Source of the DNA: Geoalkalibacter sp.
Lineage (GTDB): Bacteria > Desulfobacterota > Desulfuromonadia > Desulfuromonadales > Geoalkalibacteraceae
Assembly: GCF_030605225.1 (NCBI RefSeq)
Contig: NZ_JAUWAV010000007.1
Location: forward strand, 38,669-102,668
Length of the DNA stretch: 64,000 bases
Direction: 5' to 3'
Below are positions 1 to 10,619 of this stretch, one piece after another. Positions within the stretch are counted from its first letter, which is position 1; each line of letters opens with the position of its first letter. The notes under the pieces were generated by a model. It did not search any database and was not told where the DNA came from. It was given only the letters and a program-made list of their open reading frames with translations. Both the position numbers and the translations under genes were made by a program.

Positions 1-763
1 ATTGGAGATAGGCCTGTTTGTAGGAATCCTCGGCGTCGCACTCCTCGGTGCACACGAAGCGGCTGGCCATCTGCACGCCGTCGGCGCCCTGCTCCAGGGC
101 GTGGCGCACATCGGCGCGATCCCAGATGCCGCCGGCGGCGATCACCGGCATGTCGATGCCGAAGGCCTCGCGGAAGTAGGCCTTGACGCCGCGCACCGTG
201 GCGTACTGATCATACTGGCCGGTGCCGATGTTCTCCGGCTTCTCGCCGAGATGTCCGCCGGCGGTGTCGGGGTCCTCGACGATCACCGCGTCGGGCAGAC
301 GGTCGTAGCCCTTTTTCCATTTGCGCGCGATCAGTTCGGCCGCCTTGACGGAGGAGACGATGGGCACCAGCGCCACATCGGGATAATCGGCCGTCAGGGC
401 CGGCAGATTGAGGGGAAGGCCGGCGCCGCTGATGATGATCTTGGCCCCGGCCGCGCAGGATACCCGCACCAGCTCGTCGTAGTCGGAGACCGCGACCATG
501 CAGTTGGTGCCGATCACGCCCTCGGGGGCGATTTCATAGGCCTTGCGGATCTCGTCGTGCAGGGCCTGGGCGTTGGCGGCGAAGTAATTGCTCTCGGAGT
601 AGTAGGAACTGTTGATCCCGATACCGGCGGTGGCGACGATGCCCACCCCGCCGCAGCGGGCCACGTGGCCCGCAAGACGTCCGCCGGAAACGCGCACGCC
701 CATCCCTCCCTGGATGAGGGGATAGGAGATACGGTGCTTGCCGATGGTCAGGGTTTTGATCAT
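1..763 (-). CDS. Nitronate monooxygenase family protein (3' end beyond window)
   Basis: FMN-dependent TIM-barrel enzyme of the nitronate monooxygenase/2-nitropropane dioxygenase family, related to FabK. The reverse strand reads MIKTLTIGKHRISYPLIQGG, the typical opening, followed by GMGVRVSGGRLAG, a GAGLPLNLP segment, EDPDTAGGHLG and the FMN-phosphate segment PVIAAGGIWD...GADGVQMASRFVCTEEC. The ATG at 763 follows a GAGGAAC ribosome site. About 254 residues are visible and the C-terminus runs off the left edge. The family oxidises alkyl nitronates or acts as an enoyl-ACP reductase; the substrate here cannot be told. It is transcribed away from the two-component pair at 880. Confidence 0.85.
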   Translation of the reverse strand, partial: MIKTLTIGKHRISYPLIQGGMGVRVSGGRLAGHVARCGGVGIVATAGIGINSSYYSESNYFAANAQALHDEIRKAYEIAPEGVIGTNCMVAVSDYDELVRVSCAAGAKIIISGAGLPLNLPALTADYPDVALVPIVSSVKAAELIARKWKKGYDRLPDAVIVEDPDTAGGHLGEKPENIGTGQYDQYATVRGVKAYFREAFGIDMPVIAAGGIWDRADVRHALEQGADGVQMASRFVCTEECDAEDSYKQAYLQ

Positions 764-879
764 TGCGGTTCCTCGGTCGTTGGTTTTAAGATAAGGACTT
801 CGACATGTTAGCAGATGTTTACGATGGATGTATGTAATACTTTCGTAAAAGTCACCAAAGCCGCCCCGAACCCCGAGCC

Positions 880-1833
880 ATGGCGATGAAATTCTGGAAA
901 AAGATCTTCAATCCCCTGATGGCGCTCATCGCCATCCAACTCGCCTGGCTGCTGGTGGTGCTGGTGTGGATCCGCTGGTTCGTCAGCTCCCACCAGAAAC
1001 TGCGCGAACTGGCGGAAAAATACAGCCCCGAACTGCTGCACGGCAGCGTCGACTGGCTGCTGCTCGCCGAAGGCCTGATCCTGCTGGTCCTGATTCTCGG
1101 CGGCGTGTACGTCATCTTTATCTACTGGCGCCGCCAGGCGGCTTTGTACCGCGAGCAGAAAAAATTCATCTCCCAGGTCACCCATGAGCTCAAGTCGCCC
1201 CTGGCCTCCATCCAACTTCATCTCGAAACCATCCGCCTGCGCCAGCCGCCGCCCGAAAAGCTCGATGCCTTCGTCGCCACCATGCTCGCCGACACCCAGC
1301 GCCTGCACGGACTCATCAACAATCTGCTCACCGCCAACCGCCTGGAACTCAAGGCGCCGCGCCTGAGCTTGCGCCGCGCCGATCTCTCGGCCTTCGTCGG
1401 AAACTATTTCGCCCAGCAGCGCGCCTCGCTGCCGGCCGGCGCGAAATTATCCCTGGAGATCGAAAGCGGCCTGATCAGCCCCTTTGAGAGTGAATCCCTG
1501 GAAACGGTGCTGCGCAACCTGCTGGAGAACGCCCTGGTTTACAGCGATCCGCCGGCGGACATCGAGGTGAGCCTGCGAGGCGAAAAAAATTACTGTCACC
1601 TGCAGGTTCGCGACCGGGGCCGGGGTCTGGACACCTCGGAACTGAAAAAAGTGTTCCGCATCTTCTATCGCGCCAACCGCGGCAACGAAAGGGTGCCCGG
1701 CACGGGGCTCGGCCTGTTCATCGCCCGCGCCATCATTCGCCGCCACCGCGGCAAAATCTGGATGGAAAGCGCAGGGCCGGGACAGGGCGCCTGCGTTCAC
1801 ATCCTCCTGCCGCGTGTCGCGGAGCCCTCATGA
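880..1833 (+). CDS. Membrane sensor histidine kinase
   Basis: A 317-residue two-component kinase. Two transmembrane segments (about 13-35 and 59-82) enclose only about 25 residues, so there is almost no periplasmic sensor. No HAMP or PAS domain is visible. The HisKA box HELKSP has its phospho-accepting His at residue 102. The ATPase domain shows the N box (NLLENALVYS), G1 (DRGRGL) and G2 (GTGLGLFIA). The stop overlaps the start of the OmpR-type regulator by ATGA, so the two are co-translated and almost certainly a cognate pair. The ribosome site before ATG 880 is weak. The signal is unknown; the short loop suggests membrane-state or partner-protein sensing. Confidence 0.9.
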   Translation: MAMKFWKKIFNPLMALIAIQLAWLLVVLVWIRWFVSSHQKLRELAEKYSPELLHGSVDWLLLAEGLILLVLILGGVYVIFIYWRRQAALYREQKKFISQVTHELKSPLASIQLHLETIRLRQPPPEKLDAFVATMLADTQRLHGLINNLLTANRLELKAPRLSLRRADLSAFVGNYFAQQRASLPAGAKLSLEIESGLISPFESESLETVLRNLLENALVYSDPPADIEVSLRGEKNYCHLQVRDRGRGLDTSELKKVFRIFYRANRGNERVPGTGLGLFIARAIIRRHRGKIWMESAGPGQGACVHILLPRVAEPS

Positions 1834-2543
1834 ACCCTTCCGCCCCGCCCGCCTATCGCATCCTCGTCGTCGAGGACGAACCCCACATCGCCCAAGGCCT
1901 GGTGTTCAACCTGGAACACGAGGGGTTTGCCGTAACCCACGCCGAAAGCGGCGAAGAAGCCTTGCGCCTTCTGGAAAGCGCACCCGTGGATCTGCTCGTC
2001 CTCGACCTGATGTTGCCGGGCATCTCGGGGCTGGAGGTCTGCCGCCGCAGCCGCCGGCGCTACCCCCATCTGCCGATTCTCATGCTCACCGCCCTCTCCC
2101 GGGATCAGGATCGCATCGCCGGTCTGGCCGAGGGGGCCGACGACTACCTCGCCAAGCCTTTCAACCTCGAGGAATTTTTGCTGCGGGTCAAAGCCATCCT
2201 GCGGCGCGCGCAGCGCCAGAACGGCGCCGCGATGCTCGCCGCGGTGTATCGCTTCGGCGACAACCAGGTCGATCTGCAGGGCGCGCGGGCGCAAACGCCG
2301 CGGGGCGGCTTCGATCTGACGGAACTGGAAGTCAGGATGCTGGAATTGTTCTTCGCGCGGGAAAAAGAGTTGGTCACGCGGCAGGAATTGCTGCAGAAGG
2401 TCTGGGGCATGGCGCCCGACACGGAAACGCGCACCCTGGACAACTTCATCGTGCGACTGCGCAAGTATTTCGAAAAAAACCCCGCCCGCCCGATGCATTT
2501 TCGCACCGTGCGCGGGCGGGGCTACCGGTTTTACCGCGAGTAG
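1830..2543 (+). CDS. OmpR/PhoB-family response regulator
   Basis: A 237-residue DNA-binding response regulator. The receiver begins YRILVVEDEPHIAQGL and has the phospho-Asp in LLVLDLMLPGISG and the conserved Lys in YLAKPFNLEEF. The C-terminal winged helix shows the trans_reg_C pattern FDLTELEVRMLELF...LLQKVWG...TLDNFIVRLRKYFE...RTVRGRGYRF. It overlaps the upstream kinase by 4 bases. Its targets are unknown; no inverted repeat near 760-880 stood out as an autoregulatory site. Confidence 0.92.
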   Translation: MNPSAPPAYRILVVEDEPHIAQGLVFNLEHEGFAVTHAESGEEALRLLESAPVDLLVLDLMLPGISGLEVCRRSRRRYPHLPILMLTALSRDQDRIAGLAEGADDYLAKPFNLEEFLLRVKAILRRAQRQNGAAMLAAVYRFGDNQVDLQGARAQTPRGGFDLTELEVRMLELFFAREKELVTRQELLQKVWGMAPDTETRTLDNFIVRLRKYFEKNPARPMHFRTVRGRGYRFYRE

Positions 2544-2571
2544 GGACGAGGCATTGCCTCTCCCTTGCCGA

Positions 2572-3246
2572 TCATCCCCCGAAATCGCGCAAGGCTTCCT
2601 CGCGAAAGGCGTCGATGCCCATTTCCTCGATGAACTTGCCGAGGCGGCAGCGTCGGTCCTGCTTTTTAAACCAATTGACCAGATGATCGACCAGGGCCAG
2701 GGCCTGCTCATCCGTCGGCACATGCTCCACCAGCTTATGAGAGAGGCGCGGCTGGGCGCCGCCGTTGCCCCCGACCATGAGATTCCAGCCCTTGGGCGTG
2801 CCGATCAGGGCGACGTCCTTGATGCAGCCCTCGGCGCAGTCGTTGATGCACCCCGACACACCCATCTTGAATTTCCACGGCAGTTCCAAGCCGTGATACC
2901 TGTCGTCCATCTCCAGTCCGACCTTGACCGAATCCTGCTGGCCGCGCTTGCAATAGGTGGTGCCGGGACAGATCTTGACGGAGCGCACGCACAGGCCGAT
3001 GGCGGCACCGGGCTTCTCGCCGAGATCTTCCCAGATGGCGTCGAGATGTCCCTCGTCGAAGCCGATGATGGCGATGCGCTGGGCACTGGTGATTTTCAGG
3101 GATTGCGCCTGGTACTTGTCGGCGACGTCAGCGATTTTGCGCAACTGGGCGGGGTTGGTGATGCCGCCCGGAATATGCGGGGCGATGGCGTAGGTTTCCT
3201 TATCGCGCTGAATGATCGCGCCTTTTTCGAGAATATCCTTTTTCAT
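2572..3246 (-). CDS. Small siroheme/[4Fe-4S] sulfite (nitrite) reductase-type protein
   Basis: A 224-residue protein with a ferredoxin-like half domain and the siroheme-[4Fe-4S] Cys pattern: CPGTTYC (CX5C) and, further on, CINDC (CX3C) inside GVSGCINDCAEGC. Its length matches the single-subunit low-molecular-weight assimilatory-type sulfite reductase of Desulfovibrio rather than a full two-repeat enzyme. I chose ATG 3246 because AGGAGTT lies just upstream; a longer frame to 3378 has a low-complexity leader and no site. Likely reaction: six-electron reduction of sulfite (or nitrite) with an unidentified donor. It stands alone without cysteine-biosynthesis neighbours, so a physiological role is uncertain. 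Confidence 0.82.
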   Translation of the reverse strand: MKKDILEKGAIIQRDKETYAIAPHIPGGITNPAQLRKIADVADKYQAQSLKITSAQRIAIIGFDEGHLDAIWEDLGEKPGAAIGLCVRSVKICPGTTYCKRGQQDSVKVGLEMDDRYHGLELPWKFKMGVSGCINDCAEGCIKDVALIGTPKGWNLMVGGNGGAQPRLSHKLVEHVPTDEQALALVDHLVNWFKKQDRRCRLGKFIEEMGIDAFREEALRDFGG

Positions 3247-3361
3247 GCACGGAACTCCTGAACATGGCGGGGCGGCGCCCTTCGCGCCGCCGGGAAACAA
3301 GGACAAAGCGCCTCGGGACGCTGGATGATCGTCGAGATTATTCAGAAAGGCGCCGCGCCTG

Positions 3362-3745
3362 TCAACCTTTGGCGGCAACCGGCTGGAGCAGATTGTCGAC
3401 TTTTTGCAGAAGATCGCTGAGCTTGAAGGGCTTGGCCAGATAATCGCTGACCCCTGCCTCGAAGGCCCGGAGCCGCTCGGTTTTCTGATCCTTGGCAGTC
3501 AGCATGATGATGGGGCAGGCGCTGGTTTCAGGCTGGGAACGCAGAATCCGCACGGCTTCAAATCCATCCATGCCGCCCGGCATCATGATATCCATGAGGA
3601 TCAGATCGGGTCGCCCGGCGCGCGCCAAGGCGATGCCCGCTTCGCCGCTTTCGGCCTGCAGCACGCGCATGCCGCGGGTTTCCAGGGTCATCTCCACCAG
3701 TCGGCGCACGGTCAGCTGGTCGTCCACCACCAAAATCTTCTTCAT
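3362..3745 (-). CDS. Single-domain CheY-like response regulator
   Basis: A 127-residue stand-alone receiver. Acidic pair in ILVVDDQLTVRRL, phospho-Asp in LILMDIMMPGGMDG, Thr/Lys switch residues in IIMLTAKD and YLAKPFKLSDLL. No output domain follows. Start ATG 3745 has a strong AAGAAGGAGG site; a 29-residue upstream extension in frame is not credible. It must act by protein contact or as a phosphorelay intermediate. No kinase is adjacent on this strand, so its partner is unknown. Confidence 0.88.
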   Translation of the reverse strand: MKKILVVDDQLTVRRLVEMTLETRGMRVLQAESGEAGIALARAGRPDLILMDIMMPGGMDGFEAVRILRSQPETSACPIIMLTAKDQKTERLRAFEAGVSDYLAKPFKLSDLLQKVDNLLQPVAAKG

Positions 3746-3826
3746 CGGCCCCTCCTTCTTATTCCCCCGGTAAATAAATACCACAAGGGGGAGCAATCCG
3801 CACCCGGGCGCAGAACTTTTTTCCGG

Positions 3827-3854
3827 TTGCACGCAGGGCAGGATTTCCTATAAT
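3827..3854 (+). promoter_or_regulatory. Sigma-70 promoter for the quinone oxidoreductase gene
   Basis: TTGCAC (3827-3832), 16-base spacer, TATAAT (3849-3854), 77 bases before ATG 3932. Confidence 0.65.
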
Positions 3855-3931
3855 CGACAACACCGTTCTAATCCAAAAACACACCATAAGAGCGCGGGGA
3901 AAATTTACTTTCGCGCAGGAAGGACAAGATC

Positions 3932-4918
3932 ATGAAAGCTGTTTTACTTGAGGGTTTCGGCGGACTGGAGGTGCTCAAGGTCGGCGAAGTGGAGCGCCCC
4001 ACACCCAAGCAGGGCGAAGTGCTGATCAAGGTCATGGCCACCTCCATCAATCGCCCCGATCTGGTGCAGCGCGAGGGCAAATATCCGCCGCCCCCCGGCG
4101 ACTCGGAGATTCTCGGCCTGGAAGTGGCGGGGGTCATCGAGGAAATCGGCCCCGAGGTCATCGGCTGGAGCAAGGGCGAGCGGGTCATGACCCTGGTCGG
4201 CGGCGGCGGCTATGCTGAATACGCCGTGGCCTACGCCAGCCATCTCATGCGCATCCCCGAGGCGATGAGCTTCGAGGAAGCGGCCTGCGTGTGCGAATCC
4301 TACATCACGGCCTTTCTCAACGTGTTCATGATCGGCGAGTTGCGCGACGGCCAGAGCGCCATCCTCCACGGTGGCGGCGGCGGCGTCAACACGGCGGGCA
4401 TTCAACTGGCCAAGGCTCTGACCCCCGGCGCCAAGCTCATCGTCACCGCCCATCCGAGCAAGATCGCGCGGGTTAAGGAGTTGGGCGCCGATCTGGTCAT
4501 CGACTTCACCCAGACCCCCGATTTCACCGAGGCGGTCAAGGAGTTCACCGGCAAGAAGGGCGTTCATCTGATTCTCGACCACGTGGGCGCCAAGTATCTG
4601 GCGCCCAACATGAACTCTCTGGGCTACACGGGCAAGCTGGTCATCATCGGCGTGATCAGCGGCATCAAGGCCGAGCTCAACCTCGCCCTGATGATGGTCA
4701 AGCGCCAGCAGATCATCGGCTCGGTGCTACGGTCGCGCCCGGTGGCGGAAAAAGCCGAAATCGTCGCCGAGTTCACCCGGCGCGCCCTGCCCAAATTCGC
4801 CGACCGCACCATCGTGCCCATCATCGAGAAGGTCTTTCCCCTCGAAGAGGTGGTGGAGGCTCACCGCATGATGGAAGAGGATCGCCACTTCGGCAAGATC
4901 GTGCTGAAAATTCAGTAA
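3932..4918 (+). CDS. NAD(P)H-quinone oxidoreductase, zeta-crystallin/PIG3-like
   Basis: A 328-residue MDR-superfamily oxidoreductase without catalytic zinc ligands. The GroES-like N-terminal half includes INRPDLVQREGKYPPPPG, typical of the PIG3/QOR group. The Rossmann segment shows SAILHGGGGGVNTAGIQLAKA in place of the usual GGASGVGTA, followed by a strand ending KLIVTAHPSKI that should bind NADPH ribose. It reduces quinones or enones with NAD(P)H; the substrate is not determinable. Start ATG 3932 follows AGGAAGGA. It is a single-gene unit between a sigma-70 promoter and a strong terminator. Confidence 0.88.
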   Translation: MKAVLLEGFGGLEVLKVGEVERPTPKQGEVLIKVMATSINRPDLVQREGKYPPPPGDSEILGLEVAGVIEEIGPEVIGWSKGERVMTLVGGGGYAEYAVAYASHLMRIPEAMSFEEAACVCESYITAFLNVFMIGELRDGQSAILHGGGGGVNTAGIQLAKALTPGAKLIVTAHPSKIARVKELGADLVIDFTQTPDFTEAVKEFTGKKGVHLILDHVGAKYLAPNMNSLGYTGKLVIIGVISGIKAELNLALMMVKRQQIIGSVLRSRPVAEKAEIVAEFTRRALPKFADRTIVPIIEKVFPLEEVVEAHRMMEEDRHFGKIVLKIQ

Positions 4919-4943
4919 CGCGACTTTTGTCCCGCACTGGCAC

Positions 4944-4983
4944 ACCGCCCGACGCGCCCCCGGCCGCGTCGGGCGGTTTTTTT
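4944..4983. terminator. Bidirectional rho-independent terminator
   Basis: A perfect 13-bp stem (ACCGCCCGACGCG with its complement at 4965-4977) around an 8-base loop, then a T run. It lies between two convergent genes and can serve both. Confidence 0.85.
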
Positions 4984-6124
4984 ATTTATCCTCGAATCCG
5001 CGCGGCAGCAGCACCCACATCTGGCCCTGCTGGCGCATGCGCCCGGCATAGTGCCCGCCCTCATCACCCAGGCCCCAATAGAAATCGCCGCGCACCTCGC
5101 CCTTGATGGCGCCGCCCGTGTCCTGGGCGCCCATCAACCGGCGCAGGGGACGCTCCTCCAGGGGCCAGGAGGTGGAAAGAAACACCGGCGCGCCCAGGGG
5201 CACGAACTTGGGATCGACGGCCAGACTGTAACCGGGAGTGAGATTTATGCCCAGGGCTCCGGGGGGATTGTCCACCTCGCCGGGCAGTTCGCGAAAAAAA
5301 ACGTAGCTGGGATTTTCGTTGAGCAACGCGGCGGTGCGCTCGGGATTGTTGCGCGCCCAGGCACGGATATTCTGCATGGACATCTGATCGCGGGTCATTT
5401 CGCCGCGCTCCAACAGCAGTCGCCCGATGGAGCGATAGGGATGGCCGTTCTGATCGGCGTAATTGACCATCACGCCCTCGCCGTTTTCCAGCTGGATGCG
5501 CCCCGAGCCCTGAATGTGCAGGAAAAACAGCTCCACCGGATCTTCCACCCAGAACAGCTCCTTGCCCTGAAGCGCCCCCTTGCCCGCCTCGATCTCGGCG
5601 CGGCTGTAATAGGGCACCACCTTGCGCCCCTCGACGCGCCCGCGCAGGCGGTATTCGCCGAGTTGCGGGTAGACCGAGCGCAGATCGATGGTCAGCATGT
5701 CCTCGGGCGGCGCATACAACGGATAGGCGTAGCGCTGGGTGGGCGTGCGGCTGCCGCGCAGGTTGGGCACATAGTAGCCGGTGATGAGCCCCGAGGTTTC
5801 GCCGTCGGGTTTCTGCAAACGATGGGGCGTGAAATGTTCATGAAAAAAGCGCAGCACCGCCACACGGTCGTTGCCGTCGACCCCAGCTGCGATTTCGCAG
5901 ACCTCGCGCCATTGGTCGCGCCGGCCGATGGCCCGGCAGCTCTTGCGAAATACCTCGAACCCGGGACGCGGATCGCCCTCGGCCCAGCCGTCGAGACGGT
6001 CGTAGGTGGTGGCCTCGCGCGGCGCACGCGGCTCCGGGGGGACAACTGTCTCGGGCGGTGCGGGCAGACAGCCGCCCAACCAGCCGACCAGCAGGACTCC
6101 AAGGCTCAAACGTCGTAGTCTCAT
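4982..6124 (-). CDS. mltA: MltA-type membrane-bound lytic murein transglycosylase (lipoprotein)
   Basis: A 380-residue lipoprotein. The signal peptide ends in the lipobox LGGC (Cys 19). The MltA barrel is recognised by SGLITGYYVPNLRGS, YPLYAPPEDM and FFLHIQGSGRIQLENG. The C-terminal 3D domain carries the Asp-rich segment MGAQDTGGAIKGEVRGDFYWG with the catalytic Asp. It cleaves the MurNAc-GlcNAc bond of peptidoglycan from the periplasmic side of the outer membrane, leaving 1,6-anhydro-muropeptides. ATG 6124 has a GGGAGGA site. It is a single gene, convergent with the quinone oxidoreductase. Confidence 0.93.
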   Translation of the reverse strand: MRLRRLSLGVLLVGWLGGCLPAPPETVVPPEPRAPREATTYDRLDGWAEGDPRPGFEVFRKSCRAIGRRDQWREVCEIAAGVDGNDRVAVLRFFHEHFTPHRLQKPDGETSGLITGYYVPNLRGSRTPTQRYAYPLYAPPEDMLTIDLRSVYPQLGEYRLRGRVEGRKVVPYYSRAEIEAGKGALQGKELFWVEDPVELFFLHIQGSGRIQLENGEGVMVNYADQNGHPYRSIGRLLLERGEMTRDQMSMQNIRAWARNNPERTAALLNENPSYVFFRELPGEVDNPPGALGINLTPGYSLAVDPKFVPLGAPVFLSTSWPLEERPLRRLMGAQDTGGAIKGEVRGDFYWGLGDEGGHYAGRMRQQGQMWVLLPRGFEDK

Positions 6125-6341
6125 CCAGATATCCTCCCTGACGAAATGCCGCGCGGCTGAACAGGATCAGACCGGCAAGCCCATGGAATACCACAGGCAC
6201 GGCCTTCAGGAAAACCCTTGTCCGCCTCCGGTGCCCATGTTATAAGCACTGAGATCCCCAGCAGGCGCCAACCCCTTGAAAATGATCAATTTTTCACCAT
6301 ATCCAACAACCCGAGTGCGCATCTTGAGAGAAGGAGGCTTC

Positions 6342-8924
6342 ATGACTGCCGAAAAAGTGACCACCGGCCTGCCCGGCCTGGATGAGGTGCTCGACGGCCT
6401 GCGCCTGGGCGACAACGTGGTCTTGAGCGTCGATCATATCGACGAATACCGCCGTTTCGTCGAACCCTTCGCCGCGAGCGCCCTCGCCGCGGGCCGCCCC
6501 CTGATCTACATGCGCTTCGGCAGCCATGCGCCGCTCCTCGATGCGCGTCCCGGCCTGGTCATCCATGAACTTGATCCGCGCGGCGGTTTTGAGTCCTTCG
6601 CGGTGCGCATCCATACCCTGATCACCGAGGCCGGGCGCGGCGCCTTCTACGTCTTCGACTCGCTCTCCGACCTGCTCTCGGCCTGGGCGACGGATCAGAT
6701 GGTGGGCAACTTCTTCTGGGTCACCTGCCCCTATCTGTTTGAGCTCGACACCATCGCCTATTTCGCCCTGATCCGCGACTACCATTCCCTCAAGACCGTC
6801 GCCCGCATCCGCGACACCACCCAGATTCTGCTCGACGTCCTGACCGACGAGGGGCACGTTCACGTGCATCCCCTCAAGGTCTGGCAGCGGCACAGCCCGA
6901 CCATGTTCCTGCCCCATCGCCAGGAGGGCGAGCGCTTCGTGCCCCTGGCCGACAGCTACCACGCCACCCACCTGCTGAGCCGCTTCGCCCCTTCGACCCC
7001 CGACACCGCCCGGCGCCATCTCGACCACTGGTACCGGCTGTTTCTGCAGGCCGAGGAACTGGCCGAGAACGCCGGCGAAAGCGCGCGGTACCGCGACATG
7101 GTGCGCCATCTGTGCCGCCACATGATGGGGCAGGACGAACGCATGCTCGCCCTGGCGCGGGCGACTTTTTCCCTGCAGGACCTGCTCGCCGTCAAGTCGC
7201 GCATGATCGGCACCGGCTTCATCGGCGGCAAGGCGGTGGGCATGCTGCTGGCGCGCGACATCCTGCTCAACGACCCGGAGTTCGACTGGTCGGCGCACCT
7301 TGAGCCCCATGATTCGTTTTTCGTCGGCTCCAACGTCTATTACACCTACATCGTTCACAACGGCTTCTGGAAACTCTACGTGCGCCAAAAAACCCCCGAG
7401 GGCTACTTCGAAGCAGCCGCCGAGCTGCGCGCGAAAATGCTCGAGGGCAGCTTTCCCGAGGATATTCGCGCCGGCTTCCAGCAGATGCTCGAATATTACG
7501 GCCAGTATCCCATCATCGTGCGCTCCAGCTCGCTGCTCGAGGACGGTTTCGGCAACGCCTTCGCCGGCAAGTACGACAGCTTCTTCCGCGTCAATCAGGG
7601 CAGCCCCGAGGAGCGCCTGGCCCAGTTCGAGGACGCCGTGCGCCGCATCTACGCCAGCGCCATGAGCGAGGACGCGCTGGCCTACCGCCGTCAGCGCGGC
7701 CTGGAACATCTCGACGAGCAGATGGCGCTGCTCGTCCAGCGCGTCTCGGGCGCCTACCGCGGCCACTGGTACTTCCCCGAGTTGGCCGGGGTCGGCGTGT
7801 CCTACAACACTTTCGTCTGGGACAAGGGCATGGATCCGCGCGCCGGCATGCTACGCCTGGTGCTGGGCCTCGGGACACGCGCCGTCGATCGGGTGGAGGG
7901 CGACTATCCGCGCCTGGTGGCCCTCGACGCCCCCCTCAAGCGGCCGCACAAGGGCCTCGAGGACGCGCGGCGCTTTCTGCAGCGCGACGTGGATCTGCTC
8001 GATGTCCACAGCAACAACCTCGAAACCATCCCCCTGCTGCGCCTGGCCAACGTCGACACCGGCCTACCCCTCGATCTCTTCGCCGTGCGCGACGAGGAGA
8101 TCACTCAGCGCCTCGAAGAGCGCGGCCGCAAGGGGCAAAAAGCCTGGCTGCTGACCTTCGACCGGCTGCTTGCCGAGACGCCCTTCTGTGGCCTCATGCA
8201 GCGCCTGCTCAAGACCCTGGAGCGGGCTTACGACTATCCCGTGGATGTGGAGTTCACCGTCAACTTCTGCGACCAGGAGCGCCCGCGGATCAACGTCGTG
8301 CAGTGCCGCCCCCTGCAGACCCGCGGGGAGCGCCAGCGCGTGGAGATTCCCGAACACAGGGATGATCGGGATTTGTTGCTGCGCAGCGAGGGCAATTTCA
8401 TGGGCGGCAATGTCAGCCTGCCCCTCAAGCAGATCATCTGGGTGGATGCCGAGGGCTACAGCCGCCTGCCGCTCAGCGACAAGTACGAGGTGGCGCGCCT
8501 GGTGGGACGCCTCAACCGCCGCATCCGCCGCGAGGAGGAACCGACCCTGCTCATGGGGCCGGGCCGCTGGGGCAGCAGCACGCCCTCCCTGGGCGTGCCC
8601 ATCACCTTCGCCGAGATCAACAACATGGCGGCCCTGGCCGAGGTGGCCTTCAGCAGCGAGGGCCTGATGCCGGAGCTCTCCTTCGGTTCGCACTTCTTTC
8701 AGGACCTGGTCGAGGCCGACATCTTCTACCTGGCCCTGTTCCCCGAGGCGCGCAACGTATTTCTCAACCGCGCCTGGATGGCCCGACAGCCCAACGCCCT
8801 GGAAGGCTTGATGCCCGCCAGCAGCCGCTTCAAGGGCGTGGTCAAGATCATCCGCGCGGGCGAGCGTCCCCTGCAACTGCTCGCCGACGTGGTCAGCCAG
8901 CGACTGGTCTGCATGCTGGCCTGA
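6342..8924 (+). CDS. PEP/pyruvate-binding protein with degenerate KaiC-like N-terminus
   Basis: An 860-residue protein. Residues 1 to about 230 resemble a KaiC/RAD55 ATPase (TTGLPGLDEVLDGLRLGDNVV), but the Walker A GX4GKT is replaced by SVDHIDEY; a Walker-B-like strand YVFDSLSDL remains. A PPDK_N-type PEP/pyruvate ATP-grasp domain follows (MIGTGFIGGKAVGMLLARDIL ... IIVRSSSLLEDG ... INVVQCRPLQTRG). A final block of about 180 residues contains LLMGPGRWGSSTPSLGVP and ELSFGSHFFQDLVEADIFY. There is no phospho-His swivelling domain and no PEP-utiliser TIM barrel, so it is not a PEP synthase or PPDK. ATG 6342 follows AAGGAGG. The function is unassigned; an ATP-grasp ligase or phosphotransferase is possible. 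Confidence 0.85.
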   Translation: MTAEKVTTGLPGLDEVLDGLRLGDNVVLSVDHIDEYRRFVEPFAASALAAGRPLIYMRFGSHAPLLDARPGLVIHELDPRGGFESFAVRIHTLITEAGRGAFYVFDSLSDLLSAWATDQMVGNFFWVTCPYLFELDTIAYFALIRDYHSLKTVARIRDTTQILLDVLTDEGHVHVHPLKVWQRHSPTMFLPHRQEGERFVPLADSYHATHLLSRFAPSTPDTARRHLDHWYRLFLQAEELAENAGESARYRDMVRHLCRHMMGQDERMLALARATFSLQDLLAVKSRMIGTGFIGGKAVGMLLARDILLNDPEFDWSAHLEPHDSFFVGSNVYYTYIVHNGFWKLYVRQKTPEGYFEAAAELRAKMLEGSFPEDIRAGFQQMLEYYGQYPIIVRSSSLLEDGFGNAFAGKYDSFFRVNQGSPEERLAQFEDAVRRIYASAMSEDALAYRRQRGLEHLDEQMALLVQRVSGAYRGHWYFPELAGVGVSYNTFVWDKGMDPRAGMLRLVLGLGTRAVDRVEGDYPRLVALDAPLKRPHKGLEDARRFLQRDVDLLDVHSNNLETIPLLRLANVDTGLPLDLFAVRDEEITQRLEERGRKGQKAWLLTFDRLLAETPFCGLMQRLLKTLERAYDYPVDVEFTVNFCDQERPRINVVQCRPLQTRGERQRVEIPEHRDDRDLLLRSEGNFMGGNVSLPLKQIIWVDAEGYSRLPLSDKYEVARLVGRLNRRIRREEEPTLLMGPGRWGSSTPSLGVPITFAEINNMAALAEVAFSSEGLMPELSFGSHFFQDLVEADIFYLALFPEARNVFLNRAWMARQPNALEGLMPASSRFKGVVKIIRAGERPLQLLADVVSQRLVCMLA

Positions 8925-8940
8925 GAACCCTTGGTCCCCC

Positions 8941-8980
8941 AACGCAAAAAGCCCGGCCGCATGGCCGGGCTTTTTGCGTT
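8941..8980. terminator. Bidirectional rho-independent terminator
   Basis: A perfect 18-bp stem (8941-8958 with 8963-8980) and GCAT loop, GC core flanked by A5 and T5, between the convergent PEP/pyruvate-binding gene and gdhA. Confidence 0.9.
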
Positions 8981-9004
8981 GAGCCGTAACGTGAAATGGT
9001 GAGA

Positions 9005-10619
<1,615 letters not shown>

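Noticed and set aside
6294..7766. A 490-codon open frame on the - strand inside the PEP/pyruvate-binding gene
   Set aside because: Shadow of a well-supported gene; no ribosome site and no recognisable motif.
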